From CAUTNA01 sp964371145 (GTDB lineage Bacteria; Pseudomonadota; Alphaproteobacteria; Rs-D84), in assembly GCA_964371145.1 (NCBI GenBank), contig CAYJKO010000002.1:1-64000 (forward strand): a stretch of DNA of 64,000 nucleotides, written 5' to 3'. The notes under the pieces are model-generated. The model was not told the DNA's origin, did not search any database, and saw only the letters and a list, made by a program, of their open reading frames with translations. Positions 17,551-25,131 of the stretch are shown piece by piece. Position 1 is the first letter of the stretch; every line of letters starts with the position of its first letter. Both the position numbers and the translations under genes were made by a program.

Positions 17551-19068
17551 ATGTTTACAATAAAAGGAAAAACAGGTGATTGGGAATTGGTAATTGGGTT
17601 AGAAACTCATATTGAAATCCTGTCAGAATCTAAATTATTCAGCGGCGCAAGCGCGGATTATAACCCAAGCGTATCGCCAAATACCCAAGCTTCTTTCATC
17701 GATACCGCAATGCCGGGTATGTTACCTGTTTTAAATAAATATTGCGTAGAACAAGCAATCAAAATGGGACTGGGATTAAATGCTGAAATTTCCAAAGTCA
17801 GCAAATTTGCACGTAAACAATATTTCTACCCTGACCTGCCACAAGGTTATCAGATTTCTCAACCCGCAGAAGAACCACCGGTTGTGGGGCGCGGATGGAT
17901 TGAAATTATGGACGATAACGGCAACCCTAAAAAGATTAATATCGAACGCGCGCATTTGGAACAAGACGCAGGAAAATTAAAACACGATGCTCATCCGACT
18001 AAATCTTTTGCGGATTACAACAGAACGGGCGTCGCATTATTGGAAATCGTTACGTTTTTAGATATTAAAAATCCTGAAAACAATTCATATATATCATCCC
18101 CGATTGAAGCCGAAAATTATCTGCGTGAAATTCGCGAAATTGCACGCGCACTGGGCGTATCACACGCGAACATGGAAGAAGGTTCAATGCGCGCGGACGT
18201 AAATGTGTCAGTTCGCCGCGCGGGTTCAAATGAATTTGGAACCAGAACAGAAACAAAAAATATGGTATCTTTTAAATTTATTAAATCTGCAATTGAATAT
18301 GAGGCCCGTCGTCAAATCGAAATTATCGAATCGGGTGGCACAGTTTCACAGGACACAATGCGATACAATCAATCAACTGGAGAAACATCCGTTATGCGTT
18401 CCAAAGAAGACGCGTTAGATTACAGATATTTCCCAGATCCGGATTTATTACCTTTAATCATCACGGACGAACAAATTGAAAACGTGCGTAAAAATATGCC
18501 TGAATTGCCATCTGCTACACGTAAAAGATATATTGAATCATTCGGATTATCTGAATATGATGCAGCGCGTCTGACAGAATCTGTTGCAATATCCAAATGG
18601 TACGAAACGTCTGTCGGCGGCGAAATCCGCCGTGCAAAACCGATTGCAAACTGGTTGATTTCCGAATTATTTGCACACCCTGAAAACTGGTCTGTGGACA
18701 ATAAACCCGAACAAACAGAATTCAGAATTATAACCCCGTCTGATTTGGCCGAATTGGTTGATATGATATCTGCAAATGATATCAACGGTAAGATGGCAAA
18801 AGACATATTTATCAAAATGTTGGATGGTGAAATTGGAACACCACGCGAAATTGCCGATAAATTTGGTTTAAAACAAATGTCAGATTCCGGCGCGATTGAG
18901 GCAGCCGTTGATGATATAATTGCAAACAACGCATCCCAAGTAGAACAATATAAATCTGGCAAAGTCGGATTGATGGGATTCTTTGTAGGCCAAGTTATGA
19001 AAGCAACAGGTGGCGCGGCCAACCCTGGAACGGTTAATGAATTATTAAAGAAAAAATTAGGAGAATAA
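17551..19068 (+). CDS. gatB: Asp/Glu-tRNA amidotransferase subunit GatB
   Basis: tRNA-binding and kinase subunit of GatCAB. The N-terminal catalytic cradle is clear (WELVIGLETHIEI, KQYFYPDLPQGYQISQ, NRTGVALLEIVT), as are EEGSMRADVNVSVR and RYFPDPDL, with the helical and YqeY-like tail at the C-terminus (VGLMGFFVGQVMKATGGAANP). 505 aa is slightly long but typical. GGGAAAAA precedes the start. Together with gatC and gatA it indicates an indirect route to Gln-tRNA and/or Asn-tRNA. Confidence 0.97.
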   Translation: MFTIKGKTGDWELVIGLETHIEILSESKLFSGASADYNPSVSPNTQASFIDTAMPGMLPVLNKYCVEQAIKMGLGLNAEISKVSKFARKQYFYPDLPQGYQISQPAEEPPVVGRGWIEIMDDNGNPKKINIERAHLEQDAGKLKHDAHPTKSFADYNRTGVALLEIVTFLDIKNPENNSYISSPIEAENYLREIREIARALGVSHANMEEGSMRADVNVSVRRAGSNEFGTRTETKNMVSFKFIKSAIEYEARRQIEIIESGGTVSQDTMRYNQSTGETSVMRSKEDALDYRYFPDPDLLPLIITDEQIENVRKNMPELPSATRKRYIESFGLSEYDAARLTESVAISKWYETSVGGEIRRAKPIANWLISELFAHPENWSVDNKPEQTEFRIITPSDLAELVDMISANDINGKMAKDIFIKMLDGEIGTPREIADKFGLKQMSDSGAIEAAVDDIIANNASQVEQYKSGKVGLMGFFVGQVMKATGGAANPGTVNELLKKKLGE

Positions 19069-19069
19069 A

Positions 19070-19264
19070 ATGGCAAAAACAATCAAAATTATAAAAATGT
19101 TGAACTATAATATAATCACAGGTACAACATACGGAACTGTTGAAATATCATTGAACGAAACAATTATCCAGAACACCCCAACTGCGCGCGCTTTTGAAAT
19201 TGCAAAAACAAAATCAAACATTTTGAAAAAACGTAACAGAACTTTAAACATACGAAATAAATAA
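19070..19264 (+). CDS. Small basic protein of unknown function between gatB and miaB
   Basis: 64 aa, Lys/Asn/Ile-rich, no cysteine and no signal. It begins one base after the gatB stop and has a strong AGGAG Shine-Dalgarno inside the end of gatB, which argues for translation. The C-terminus is basic (KSNILKKRNRTLNIRNK). miaB starts 4 bases after it without a Shine-Dalgarno, so coupling is likely. Function is not recognised. Confidence 0.6.
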   Translation: MAKTIKIIKMLNYNIITGTTYGTVEISLNETIIQNTPTARAFEIAKTKSNILKKRNRTLNIRNK

Positions 19265-19268
19265 AATT

Positions 19269-20573
19269 ATGAAACAATTTTTTATACAAACTTTTGGTTG
19301 CCAAATGAACGTGTACGATTCAATTCGTATTACGTCTATGTTAATTGACACGGGCTGGGCAAAATGCGACGTGGTCGAAGATGCCGATTTAATCATTTTA
19401 AACACCTGCTCTGTTCGCGAAAAAGCAACGAACAAGGTTTTTTCCGCATTGGGACGAATTCGTCGTAAAAAAAAGCCTGACGCATTGTTTGGTATTGTCG
19501 GATGTGTTGCCCGCGAAGCCGGCGCAGATGCTTTCCGACGTATCCCTGAATTGAATTTTGTTCTGGGACCACAAAGTTATCATAAATTGCCAACAATTTT
19601 GGAAAATCCAGATTCCAGATTATTAAATATCGATCTGGGCGGATTGGAAAAATTTGACGAATTGCCACGGCAAAAAACATCCGACACGGTTGCATTTATT
19701 CCAATCCAAGAAGGATGCAATCACGTCTGTACGTATTGCATTGTGCCGTACACACGCGGGCGTGAATTATCACGACCATTCAATGATGTTATGGCAGATA
19801 CAATGAATGCGATAAATAATGGCGCTATGGAAATATATTTTCTGGGTCAAAATGTCAACGGCTATAAATTCACAGATGAAAATGGAAAATTATTTACTTT
19901 GGCAGATTTAATAATCGAAACTGCAAAACAAGAATCCGTTCATCGCATACGTTTTACGTCCAGTTATCCAACCGAAATGACAGACGAATTAATTGATTTA
20001 TTCCGTACAGAACCAAAATTGATGCCTCTTGTTCATCTGCCAATCCAAAGCGGCAGCGCAGATGTTTTAAAAAGAATGAACAGACCATATTCATTAGAAT
20101 TATATAAAGATATAATTGATAAATTACGTATCGCAAATCCAAACATCAAAATTTCATCTGATTTTATAGTTGGTTTCCCCGGTGAAACCGACGCAGATTT
20201 TGAACAAACGATGGAAATTGTAAAATACGTTGGGTATGTAAATTCTTATTCTTTTAAATACAGCCCTCGTCCGCATACGGCAGCGGCATTGATGACAGAT
20301 CAGATACCTGAAAAAATAAAAGCAGCTCGTTTGAAAATTTTGGATGATTATTTAAACGTTTTACAACGTGAATTTAATGAATCTTTTATCGACAAAATCA
20401 TACCTGTTATGTTTGAAAGCATCGACCGTACCGGTAATTATTTAATAACCAGAACGCCCCACGGCCAGCAATGCTTGATACCAAAGCCTGATTTCAAATT
20501 ACCACCCGTTATAAATGTTAAAATAACATCTGGGAACAAATCTACTTTACGCGGTGAAATTGTTATCGATTAA
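19269..20573 (+). CDS. miaB: tRNA-2-methylthio-N6-dimethylallyladenosine synthase MiaB
   Basis: Radical-SAM enzyme that adds a methylthio group to i6A37 of tRNA. The N-terminal UPF0004 domain has three cysteines (FGCQMNVYDS, NTCSVR, GCVAR), the radical-SAM motif CNHVCTYC (CxxxCxxC) binds the second 4Fe-4S cluster, and a TRAM domain closes the protein. 434 aa is the usual length. As an Fe-S enzyme it depends on the SUF system also encoded here. Its stop codon overlaps the stop of the convergent downstream gene. Confidence 0.95.
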   Translation: MKQFFIQTFGCQMNVYDSIRITSMLIDTGWAKCDVVEDADLIILNTCSVREKATNKVFSALGRIRRKKKPDALFGIVGCVAREAGADAFRRIPELNFVLGPQSYHKLPTILENPDSRLLNIDLGGLEKFDELPRQKTSDTVAFIPIQEGCNHVCTYCIVPYTRGRELSRPFNDVMADTMNAINNGAMEIYFLGQNVNGYKFTDENGKLFTLADLIIETAKQESVHRIRFTSSYPTEMTDELIDLFRTEPKLMPLVHLPIQSGSADVLKRMNRPYSLELYKDIIDKLRIANPNIKISSDFIVGFPGETDADFEQTMEIVKYVGYVNSYSFKYSPRPHTAAALMTDQIPEKIKAARLKILDDYLNVLQREFNESFIDKIIPVMFESIDRTGNYLITRTPHGQQCLIPKPDFKLPPVINVKITSGNKSTLRGEIVID

Positions 20574-22111
20574 AACACAGTGTTCGCACCGAAATTAAAC
20601 CTGTGACCTATTTTGTTATGCGGCATATAATCTGCCGCATACATAAAATTCACACCAAACTTATCCGCAACAGAAAAATAATTATGTTTGACACCAAAAG
20701 AATAAATATTATTGGTCTGTAAGATTAAAAACGATTCGTATTTATTTATCGCGCCACCGTATTGCTTTTCGTATTTTAAATTTATACCTGCCCTTGCATA
20801 AACATCTTGCTCATTATTATTTAAAATACTATACCGATTAAAACCTGAACCTATAAATGGGTGCAAATCTACATTTCCCGACTTGAAAGAAACGAATCCA
20901 AAATCTCCAGACATATAAACAGAATCAGCCGCCACGTTTAAAATCAAATCACCTGAATTGAATACACCATCTGTTTCATATTTTGCATAATTATAACCGA
21001 TTACACCATCAAACCAATTCGTATCATGCTTATAGCCTAAATGTAATGCGCCACCATAAATATCACCAACATAATCATTATATTCATCCGAATTTTTAAA
21101 GCTTCCAAAATGTCCCGATAATCCAATGCTGAAATTTCCGAAATTTAAAAACGATTTTGCGTTTAAAATATTCATATTTATATCATCTGACATTATATAA
21201 TTTGCGTCCATTTCAAAATCGTCTTTTTCTTTATAATCTTTAAAACCCAAAACCATATTATTATTAAAAGTTTTCAACGGATTCAATAAATTTAAAGGAT
21301 TAAACAATACTGATTTTGCCATAATTGAATTCATTTCTGTTGTACAACTGGCGTTATCCATCGCATTTATAAAACCGGCATTAACATTTGATGTGCGCAT
21401 AGAATTCAAAACAGAACCAGTCGTAACACCCAAAACCTTTTTATAATCGGTTTCTCTGACGATATTCAAAACCAAATTTCCGTCCTGTACGACAGATTCC
21501 GCCGTATACAACGGATTTAAATTTAAAACATTAATATCTATATCCGCGCCAGACAATGAAACATTTTTAACAATAATTCCGTCTTTTTGTTCGTCCATAT
21601 TTAATGTTAAATTTCCTTCGATAATTATATTTTTCAGATCCAAAACAACATCCATAAAAAGACTGGTATCTTTTAATATTAATTTATCTGCATTTGTAAC
21701 ATTACCCATTATTTCAGATGTTTTAATATTATTATTTCCCGTGACTTTAACAGAATAATTCAAATCATCATCAACTGAAATGCTTCCCAAAGATTCTTCA
21801 GAATCGATTATTTGTATTAAATTCGAATTTGTGTTGCCTGAAAATACAGACCCTATATTTCCATAATTATAAATATTTAAATCACAACCGTCACAAATAT
21901 GAAAATCGGCGGACGTTATATTTGCAAAGTTCTTTATAGTAATAGAATTTTCAGAATATAAACTTTCCGCTGTAACAATTGAATTTTCTGCTATATCAAT
22001 AGACCTGTCGAAGCCATATGAAACACCAACGGCATATATAAAAGCATCTGCCGCATGCGCCAAAGTTGACGAAACAATTCCTATAAAAGCTATTATTAAT
22101 TTGTTATCCAT
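20570..22111 (-). CDS. Short autotransporter-like outer-membrane protein
   Basis: 513 aa. A signal peptide (IAFIGIVSSTLAHA) leads into about 230 residues rich in Asn, Asp, Ile and Val with short repeated strands (LNLNIVRE, NITSADFHICDGCDLNIYNYGN), typical of a beta-helix passenger. From about residue 275 comes a beta-barrel-like part with alternating aromatic strands, ending in the usual phenylalanine (FNFGANTVF). The likely function is a surface-displayed passenger of unknown activity. The -10 (TATAAT, 22122-22127) is 10 bases before the ATG, predicting an almost leaderless mRNA. It overlaps the miaB stop by 4 bases. Confidence 0.75.
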   Translation of the reverse strand: MDNKLIIAFIGIVSSTLAHAADAFIYAVGVSYGFDRSIDIAENSIVTAESLYSENSITIKNFANITSADFHICDGCDLNIYNYGNIGSVFSGNTNSNLIQIIDSEESLGSISVDDDLNYSVKVTGNNNIKTSEIMGNVTNADKLILKDTSLFMDVVLDLKNIIIEGNLTLNMDEQKDGIIVKNVSLSGADIDINVLNLNPLYTAESVVQDGNLVLNIVRETDYKKVLGVTTGSVLNSMRTSNVNAGFINAMDNASCTTEMNSIMAKSVLFNPLNLLNPLKTFNNNMVLGFKDYKEKDDFEMDANYIMSDDINMNILNAKSFLNFGNFSIGLSGHFGSFKNSDEYNDYVGDIYGGALHLGYKHDTNWFDGVIGYNYAKYETDGVFNSGDLILNVAADSVYMSGDFGFVSFKSGNVDLHPFIGSGFNRYSILNNNEQDVYARAGINLKYEKQYGGAINKYESFLILQTNNIYSFGVKHNYFSVADKFGVNFMYAADYMPHNKIGHRFNFGANTVF

Positions 22112-22121
22112 AACGGATAAA

Positions 22122-22127
22122 ATTATA
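22122..22127 (-). promoter_or_regulatory. -10 element close to the autotransporter start
   Basis: TATAAT on the minus strand with only 10 bases to the ATG, leaving room for a leader of about 3-5 bases. Confidence 0.5.
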
Positions 22128-22160
22128 ACTCACAGGATTTTATTCACAAGAAATAATTAA

Positions 22161-22190
22161 TAAAAATTCCCGACATTTTTTGTCGGGAAT
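22161..22190 (-). terminator. Terminator of the His-rich lipoprotein gene
   Basis: A perfect 10-bp stem (attcccgaca / tgtcgggaat, loop of five Ts) is followed on the minus strand by a T-run. Confidence 0.85.
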
Positions 22191-22218
22191 CAAAAACAAT
22201 AAAGACTGTTTATAAAAC

Positions 22219-22782
22219 CTACATTTTACAAGGTTTAATCATACCCCATGCGGCTTTATATCCGTTATCGCGGGTAAATATGATTTTATTAAATGCGGTA
22301 TCTTCTAATGTCATATCCTCAATCCATAAATCTTTTGATAATACGCCATGACCATCTGACATAACGGTCGGTGTATCTGCATCAATATATTCTATCTTGC
22401 AATCTGATTTATTTGCAGTTTTACATTCATATTCTGCGAATTGAATTTCATATGGCACACCAACTCTCATATCTTTTACGTGGAATTTAGCCATCACACC
22501 ATTTTTTTCGTTGTGCATTTTAACTGTTCCTATTTCAACAGCTTTGCCGTGTCCGTTTTTAGAATATATCACAGCATGGGTACATTTTACGTCTTTCATA
22601 TCCATATCTTTCATATCATGATGCATCATTTTTTTATCATGCATATTTTGTTTTGCGTGCATTTCGTGTTTTTGATGATGTTCTGACGCGTGTTTTTTAT
22701 CACCATGATGGCAAGCCGCCAAAACAAACATTGAAAATAAAACGGATGCGAACAATCCTGTGCGTTTAAATAAATTTTTCAT
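22219..22782 (-). CDS. Histidine/methionine-rich lipoprotein, possible metal-binding
   Basis: 187 aa from the ATG at 22782, which has an AAGGAG Shine-Dalgarno; the longer frame upstream has none. A lipoprotein signal ends in the lipobox LAAC. Residues 20-55 are packed with His, Met, Lys and Asp (HHGDKKHASEHHQKHEMHAK, then MMHHDMKDMDMKD), a typical metal-sequestering stretch. The C-terminal domain of about 130 residues has paired cysteines and beta-rich segments, with no sure family match. A copper- or zinc-handling role at the membrane is an inference from composition. The likely promoter is the TATAAT-like element near 22814-22819. Confidence 0.7.
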   Translation of the reverse strand: MKNLFKRTGLFASVLFSMFVLAACHHGDKKHASEHHQKHEMHAKQNMHDKKMMHHDMKDMDMKDVKCTHAVIYSKNGHGKAVEIGTVKMHNEKNGVMAKFHVKDMRVGVPYEIQFAEYECKTANKSDCKIEYIDADTPTVMSDGHGVLSKDLWIEDMTLEDTAFNKIIFTRDNGYKAAWGMIKPCKM

Positions 22783-22884
22783 AGATTTCTCCTTTTTTCT
22801 TATGAACAATATTATTATATCGCAAAAAAAGCCTGTTTTCGTTAAGTTATACTTCCTAAATCCCTTGTATAAATTCCTATGAAC

Positions 22885-22893
22885 TGGTACAAT
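22885..22893 (+). promoter_or_regulatory. Extended -10 (TGGTACAAT) of the DMT transporter pair
   Basis: TGGTACAAT lies 30 bases before the ATG of the first DMT transporter. Confidence 0.5.
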
Positions 22894-22923
22894 GGCTTGA
22901 AAATAACAAAAGGACTTTTTAAT

Positions 22924-23832
22924 ATGTTGCTGGGGATATTGGCCGGTTTTGGAACAACGATTATACATTCTGTATCAAATATATTTGATGCATACATCGT
23001 TGAAAAATTTTTCAAAAAAGTTTCAACCGCTGTTTTCTTTAATGGCATTACTAATATTATCGCGATACCGATTATATTGATGTTCGGGATGCCACAGATG
23101 CTGACCGTTGAAGCTTTTGTTTTCATAGCTATTGCATCTTTAATAGAGGTTTTTTATCAATTTCCATATTATACCGCACTGAAAAAAACCGATACTTCCG
23201 TTGTAGTTGCAATGTTTTCATTGGGCAAATTATCTATCCCGATTATGGCATATTTTATGTTGGGCGAACAATTGGCACCCATGCAATACTTTGGATTTTT
23301 TATCGTAATATTTGCAAATTTATTAATGAACCTTACCATTTCAAAAGGCGGGAATAAGAAAAAGCTGTTATTAAATGCAGGATTTATATTAATGCTGATT
23401 GTATCCCTTGTCTGTTCTTTCCAGGCCATCGTATCTAAAAAAGGATTAATCGAATCGGATTGGGTTACATTTATGTTTTGGTACACAATAATAACCAGCG
23501 GGCTTTCTTTTACATTATTGTTTCCATCATCCAGCAGATCGGACATAAAAAAATCGACTCCCGTATTTTTCAAAAATTGGAAAACATTTTTTGGTATGGA
23601 ACTGGCGAATCAAACGGCCGGCATGTTGTCAAAATATGCATTGATGGTTTTGCCTGTGATGATTTTAAAATCTTTAACATCGACCCAACCTATTTTCTGT
23701 TTGATATCAGGATACATTTTATATAAATTATTTGGCGACAGATTCAAAGAAAATTTTGATAAAAAAAGCATTCGACGAAAATTGATATTTTTCGCAGTAA
23801 TTATATTTGGCGTATATTTAACATTAGGATAA
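22924..23832 (+). CDS. DMT/EamA family transporter, first of a tandem pair
   Basis: 302 aa from the ATG at 22924, preceded by AAGGAC and aligning exactly with the start of the second copy. It has about ten hydrophobic segments and the DMT-like pattern YQFPYYTALKKTDTSVVVAMFSLGKL followed by PIMAYFMLGEQLAPMQYFGF in the first half, and a matching second half (WVTFMFWYTIITSG). Drug/metabolite-superfamily permease; substrate unknown. It forms a two-gene unit with the next gene, 7 bases away. Confidence 0.85.
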   Translation: MLLGILAGFGTTIIHSVSNIFDAYIVEKFFKKVSTAVFFNGITNIIAIPIILMFGMPQMLTVEAFVFIAIASLIEVFYQFPYYTALKKTDTSVVVAMFSLGKLSIPIMAYFMLGEQLAPMQYFGFFIVIFANLLMNLTISKGGNKKKLLLNAGFILMLIVSLVCSFQAIVSKKGLIESDWVTFMFWYTIITSGLSFTLLFPSSSRSDIKKSTPVFFKNWKTFFGMELANQTAGMLSKYALMVLPVMILKSLTSTQPIFCLISGYILYKLFGDRFKENFDKKSIRRKLIFFAVIIFGVYLTLG

Positions 23833-23839
23833 AAAAATA

Positions 23840-24748
23840 ATGAATATTTTAGGAATGATTGCAAATTTTGGGAAAACAATGATATACGGGGTCGTCAATA
23901 TATTCGATTCATATATTGTAGGGGACGTTTTCAAACGCAGCGCAACAACCGTATTTTATTACGGATTGACTAATTTAATTGCATTACCCGTTATATTAAT
24001 GTTTGGCGCACCGTCTATTCCGACATGGCCTATTGCATTATTGATACTGGCATCATGTTTAATCGAAGTATTATATCAATTCCCATATTATCGATCATTA
24101 AAAGAAACCGACACATCTATTGTTATTGCGATGTTATCGTTTGGCCAAATATTGTTGCCTGTATTTGCTTATTTTATTCTGGGCGAACAAATCACAAATT
24201 TTCAATTAATCGGATTTTTCATAGTTATATTATTCAGCATGATTTTAAATCTTGGGACCGAGGCTAAATCAAATAAAAAAATAAAATTAAATGCAGCTTT
24301 CTTTTTAATGTTTATCGTAGCATTTATATTATCGTTTGAAGACGTGATATCTAAAAAAGCATTATTAGAAACCGGTTGGGTTACATTTATGTTTTGGTAT
24401 GTATTATTAACCAGCTGTCTAAGCGCGGCTGTATATCTGTATCCAAAAAACAGAGCCGAGATAAAAAAATCATCCGTTGTCTTCAAAAAAAGATGGAAAA
24501 CTTTTATTGGGATAGAAATTTTAAATCAATCCGCCAACATGCTTTCCAGATATGCATTAGCAGTATTGCCAATCATTGCATACAGCGTAATTGACGGATT
24601 ACAACCATTATTTGTTTTGATATTTGGGATTATAATCAGCCGCCTGAAATTATTCAAAGTGCACGAAAAAATCGATTTTAAAAACATCGGAAAAAAAATC
24701 ATCTGTTTTGGATTTATATTATTGGGTATTTATTTAACTGTAATATAA
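23840..24748 (+). CDS. DMT/EamA family transporter, second of a tandem pair
   Basis: 302 aa, identical in length to the gene before it and clearly homologous along its whole length (VVNIFDSYIVG, VLYQFPYYRSLKETDTSIVIAML, YFILGEQITNFQLIGFF, WVTFMFWYVLLTSC), so the two arose by tandem duplication. About ten transmembrane segments. The two copies may form an obligate pair or have diverged in substrate. AGGAT lies in the end of the preceding gene. Confidence 0.85.
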   Translation: MNILGMIANFGKTMIYGVVNIFDSYIVGDVFKRSATTVFYYGLTNLIALPVILMFGAPSIPTWPIALLILASCLIEVLYQFPYYRSLKETDTSIVIAMLSFGQILLPVFAYFILGEQITNFQLIGFFIVILFSMILNLGTEAKSNKKIKLNAAFFLMFIVAFILSFEDVISKKALLETGWVTFMFWYVLLTSCLSAAVYLYPKNRAEIKKSSVVFKKRWKTFIGIEILNQSANMLSRYALAVLPIIAYSVIDGLQPLFVLIFGIIISRLKLFKVHEKIDFKNIGKKIICFGFILLGIYLTVI

Positions 24749-24762
24749 GAAACAGTTACCCC

Positions 24763-24790
24763 TTGCAAATGCCGGTTGATTGAATATAAT
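24763..24790 (+). promoter_or_regulatory. Promoter of tRNA-Lys
   Basis: TTGCAA (24763-24768) and TATAAT (24785-24790) are 16 bases apart, and the -10 ends 13 bases before the tRNA. It is one of the few promoters here with a visible -35. Confidence 0.75.
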
Positions 24791-24803
24791 ATATTTATAT
24801 TTT

Positions 24804-24879
24804 GGATGCGTAGCTCAGTTGGTAGAGCAACTGACTCTTAATCAGTGGGTCCAGAGTTCGAATCTCTGCGCGTCCACCA
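24804..24879 (+). tRNA. tRNA-Lys (anticodon CUU)
   Basis: 76-nt cloverleaf with acceptor stem GGATGCG / CGCGTCC, D-arm GCTC-AGTTGGTA-GAGC, anticodon stem ACTGA / TCAGT with loop CTCTTAA (CUU), T-arm CAGAG-TTCGAAT-CTCTG and encoded CCA. A terminator follows. Confidence 0.95.
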
Positions 24880-24886
24880 AAATAAA

Positions 24887-24913
24887 CAACCGATCTTTAT
24901 GATCGGTTTTTGT
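24887..24913 (+). terminator. Terminator of tRNA-Lys
   Basis: aaccgatc-tttat-gatcggtt stem followed by a T-run. An imperfect copy with its flank lies at 25060-25095. Confidence 0.9.
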
Positions 24914-24970
24914 TTTGCCAGGACAAAGCAGATAAGAACGATAAGATTCCGAGCAAATAGTTATTGTTTT

Positions 24971-25095
24971 TTCGCAACGCGAATAAAATAATTACGATTG
25001 CGAAAGGGACCCGCGATTTTTAAATCGTGGGAATTACAATCTCGCAGCAATCACAAAAATAAAACACCGGTCTTTATAATCGGGATTTGTTTTAA
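24971..25095 (+). pseudogene. Possible decayed copy of the tRNA-Lys 3' half and terminator
   Basis: The segment from 25036 (caatctcgcagcaatcacaa...) through 25095 tracks the tRNA-Lys T-arm, 3' end and terminator (24858-24916) with scattered changes: AATAAAACACCGGTCTTTATAATCGG versus AATAAACAACCGATCTTTATGATCGG. Just upstream, a 10-bp hairpin (25010-25031) sits where the anticodon arm would be. Another inverted repeat (ttcgcaa 24971-24977 / ttgcgaa 24998-25004) precedes it. No intact cloverleaf can be drawn. A small RNA made of these hairpins is an alternative. Confidence 0.4.
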
Positions 25096-25101
25096 TTATC
25101 G

Positions 25102-25126
25102 TTGTATATACAGCCTGTATATACAA
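25102..25126. repeat. Perfect palindrome with two TGTATATACA cores
   Basis: Two 12-base arms (ttgtatatacag / ctgtatatacaa) flank a single C. Each arm contains the self-palindromic decamer TGTATATACA. The right-hand 13 bases (25114-25126) recur exactly at 1675-1687. It lies 6 bases past the stop of the LytM gene, so it may be a hairpin terminator or a protein-binding site. Confidence 0.6.
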
Positions 25127-25131
25127 TCGTC

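Noticed and set aside
22219..22782. Cu/Zn superoxide dismutase assignment for the His-rich lipoprotein
   Set aside because: Only a vague beta-rich pattern and His content support it; no SodC metal-ligand order can be placed.
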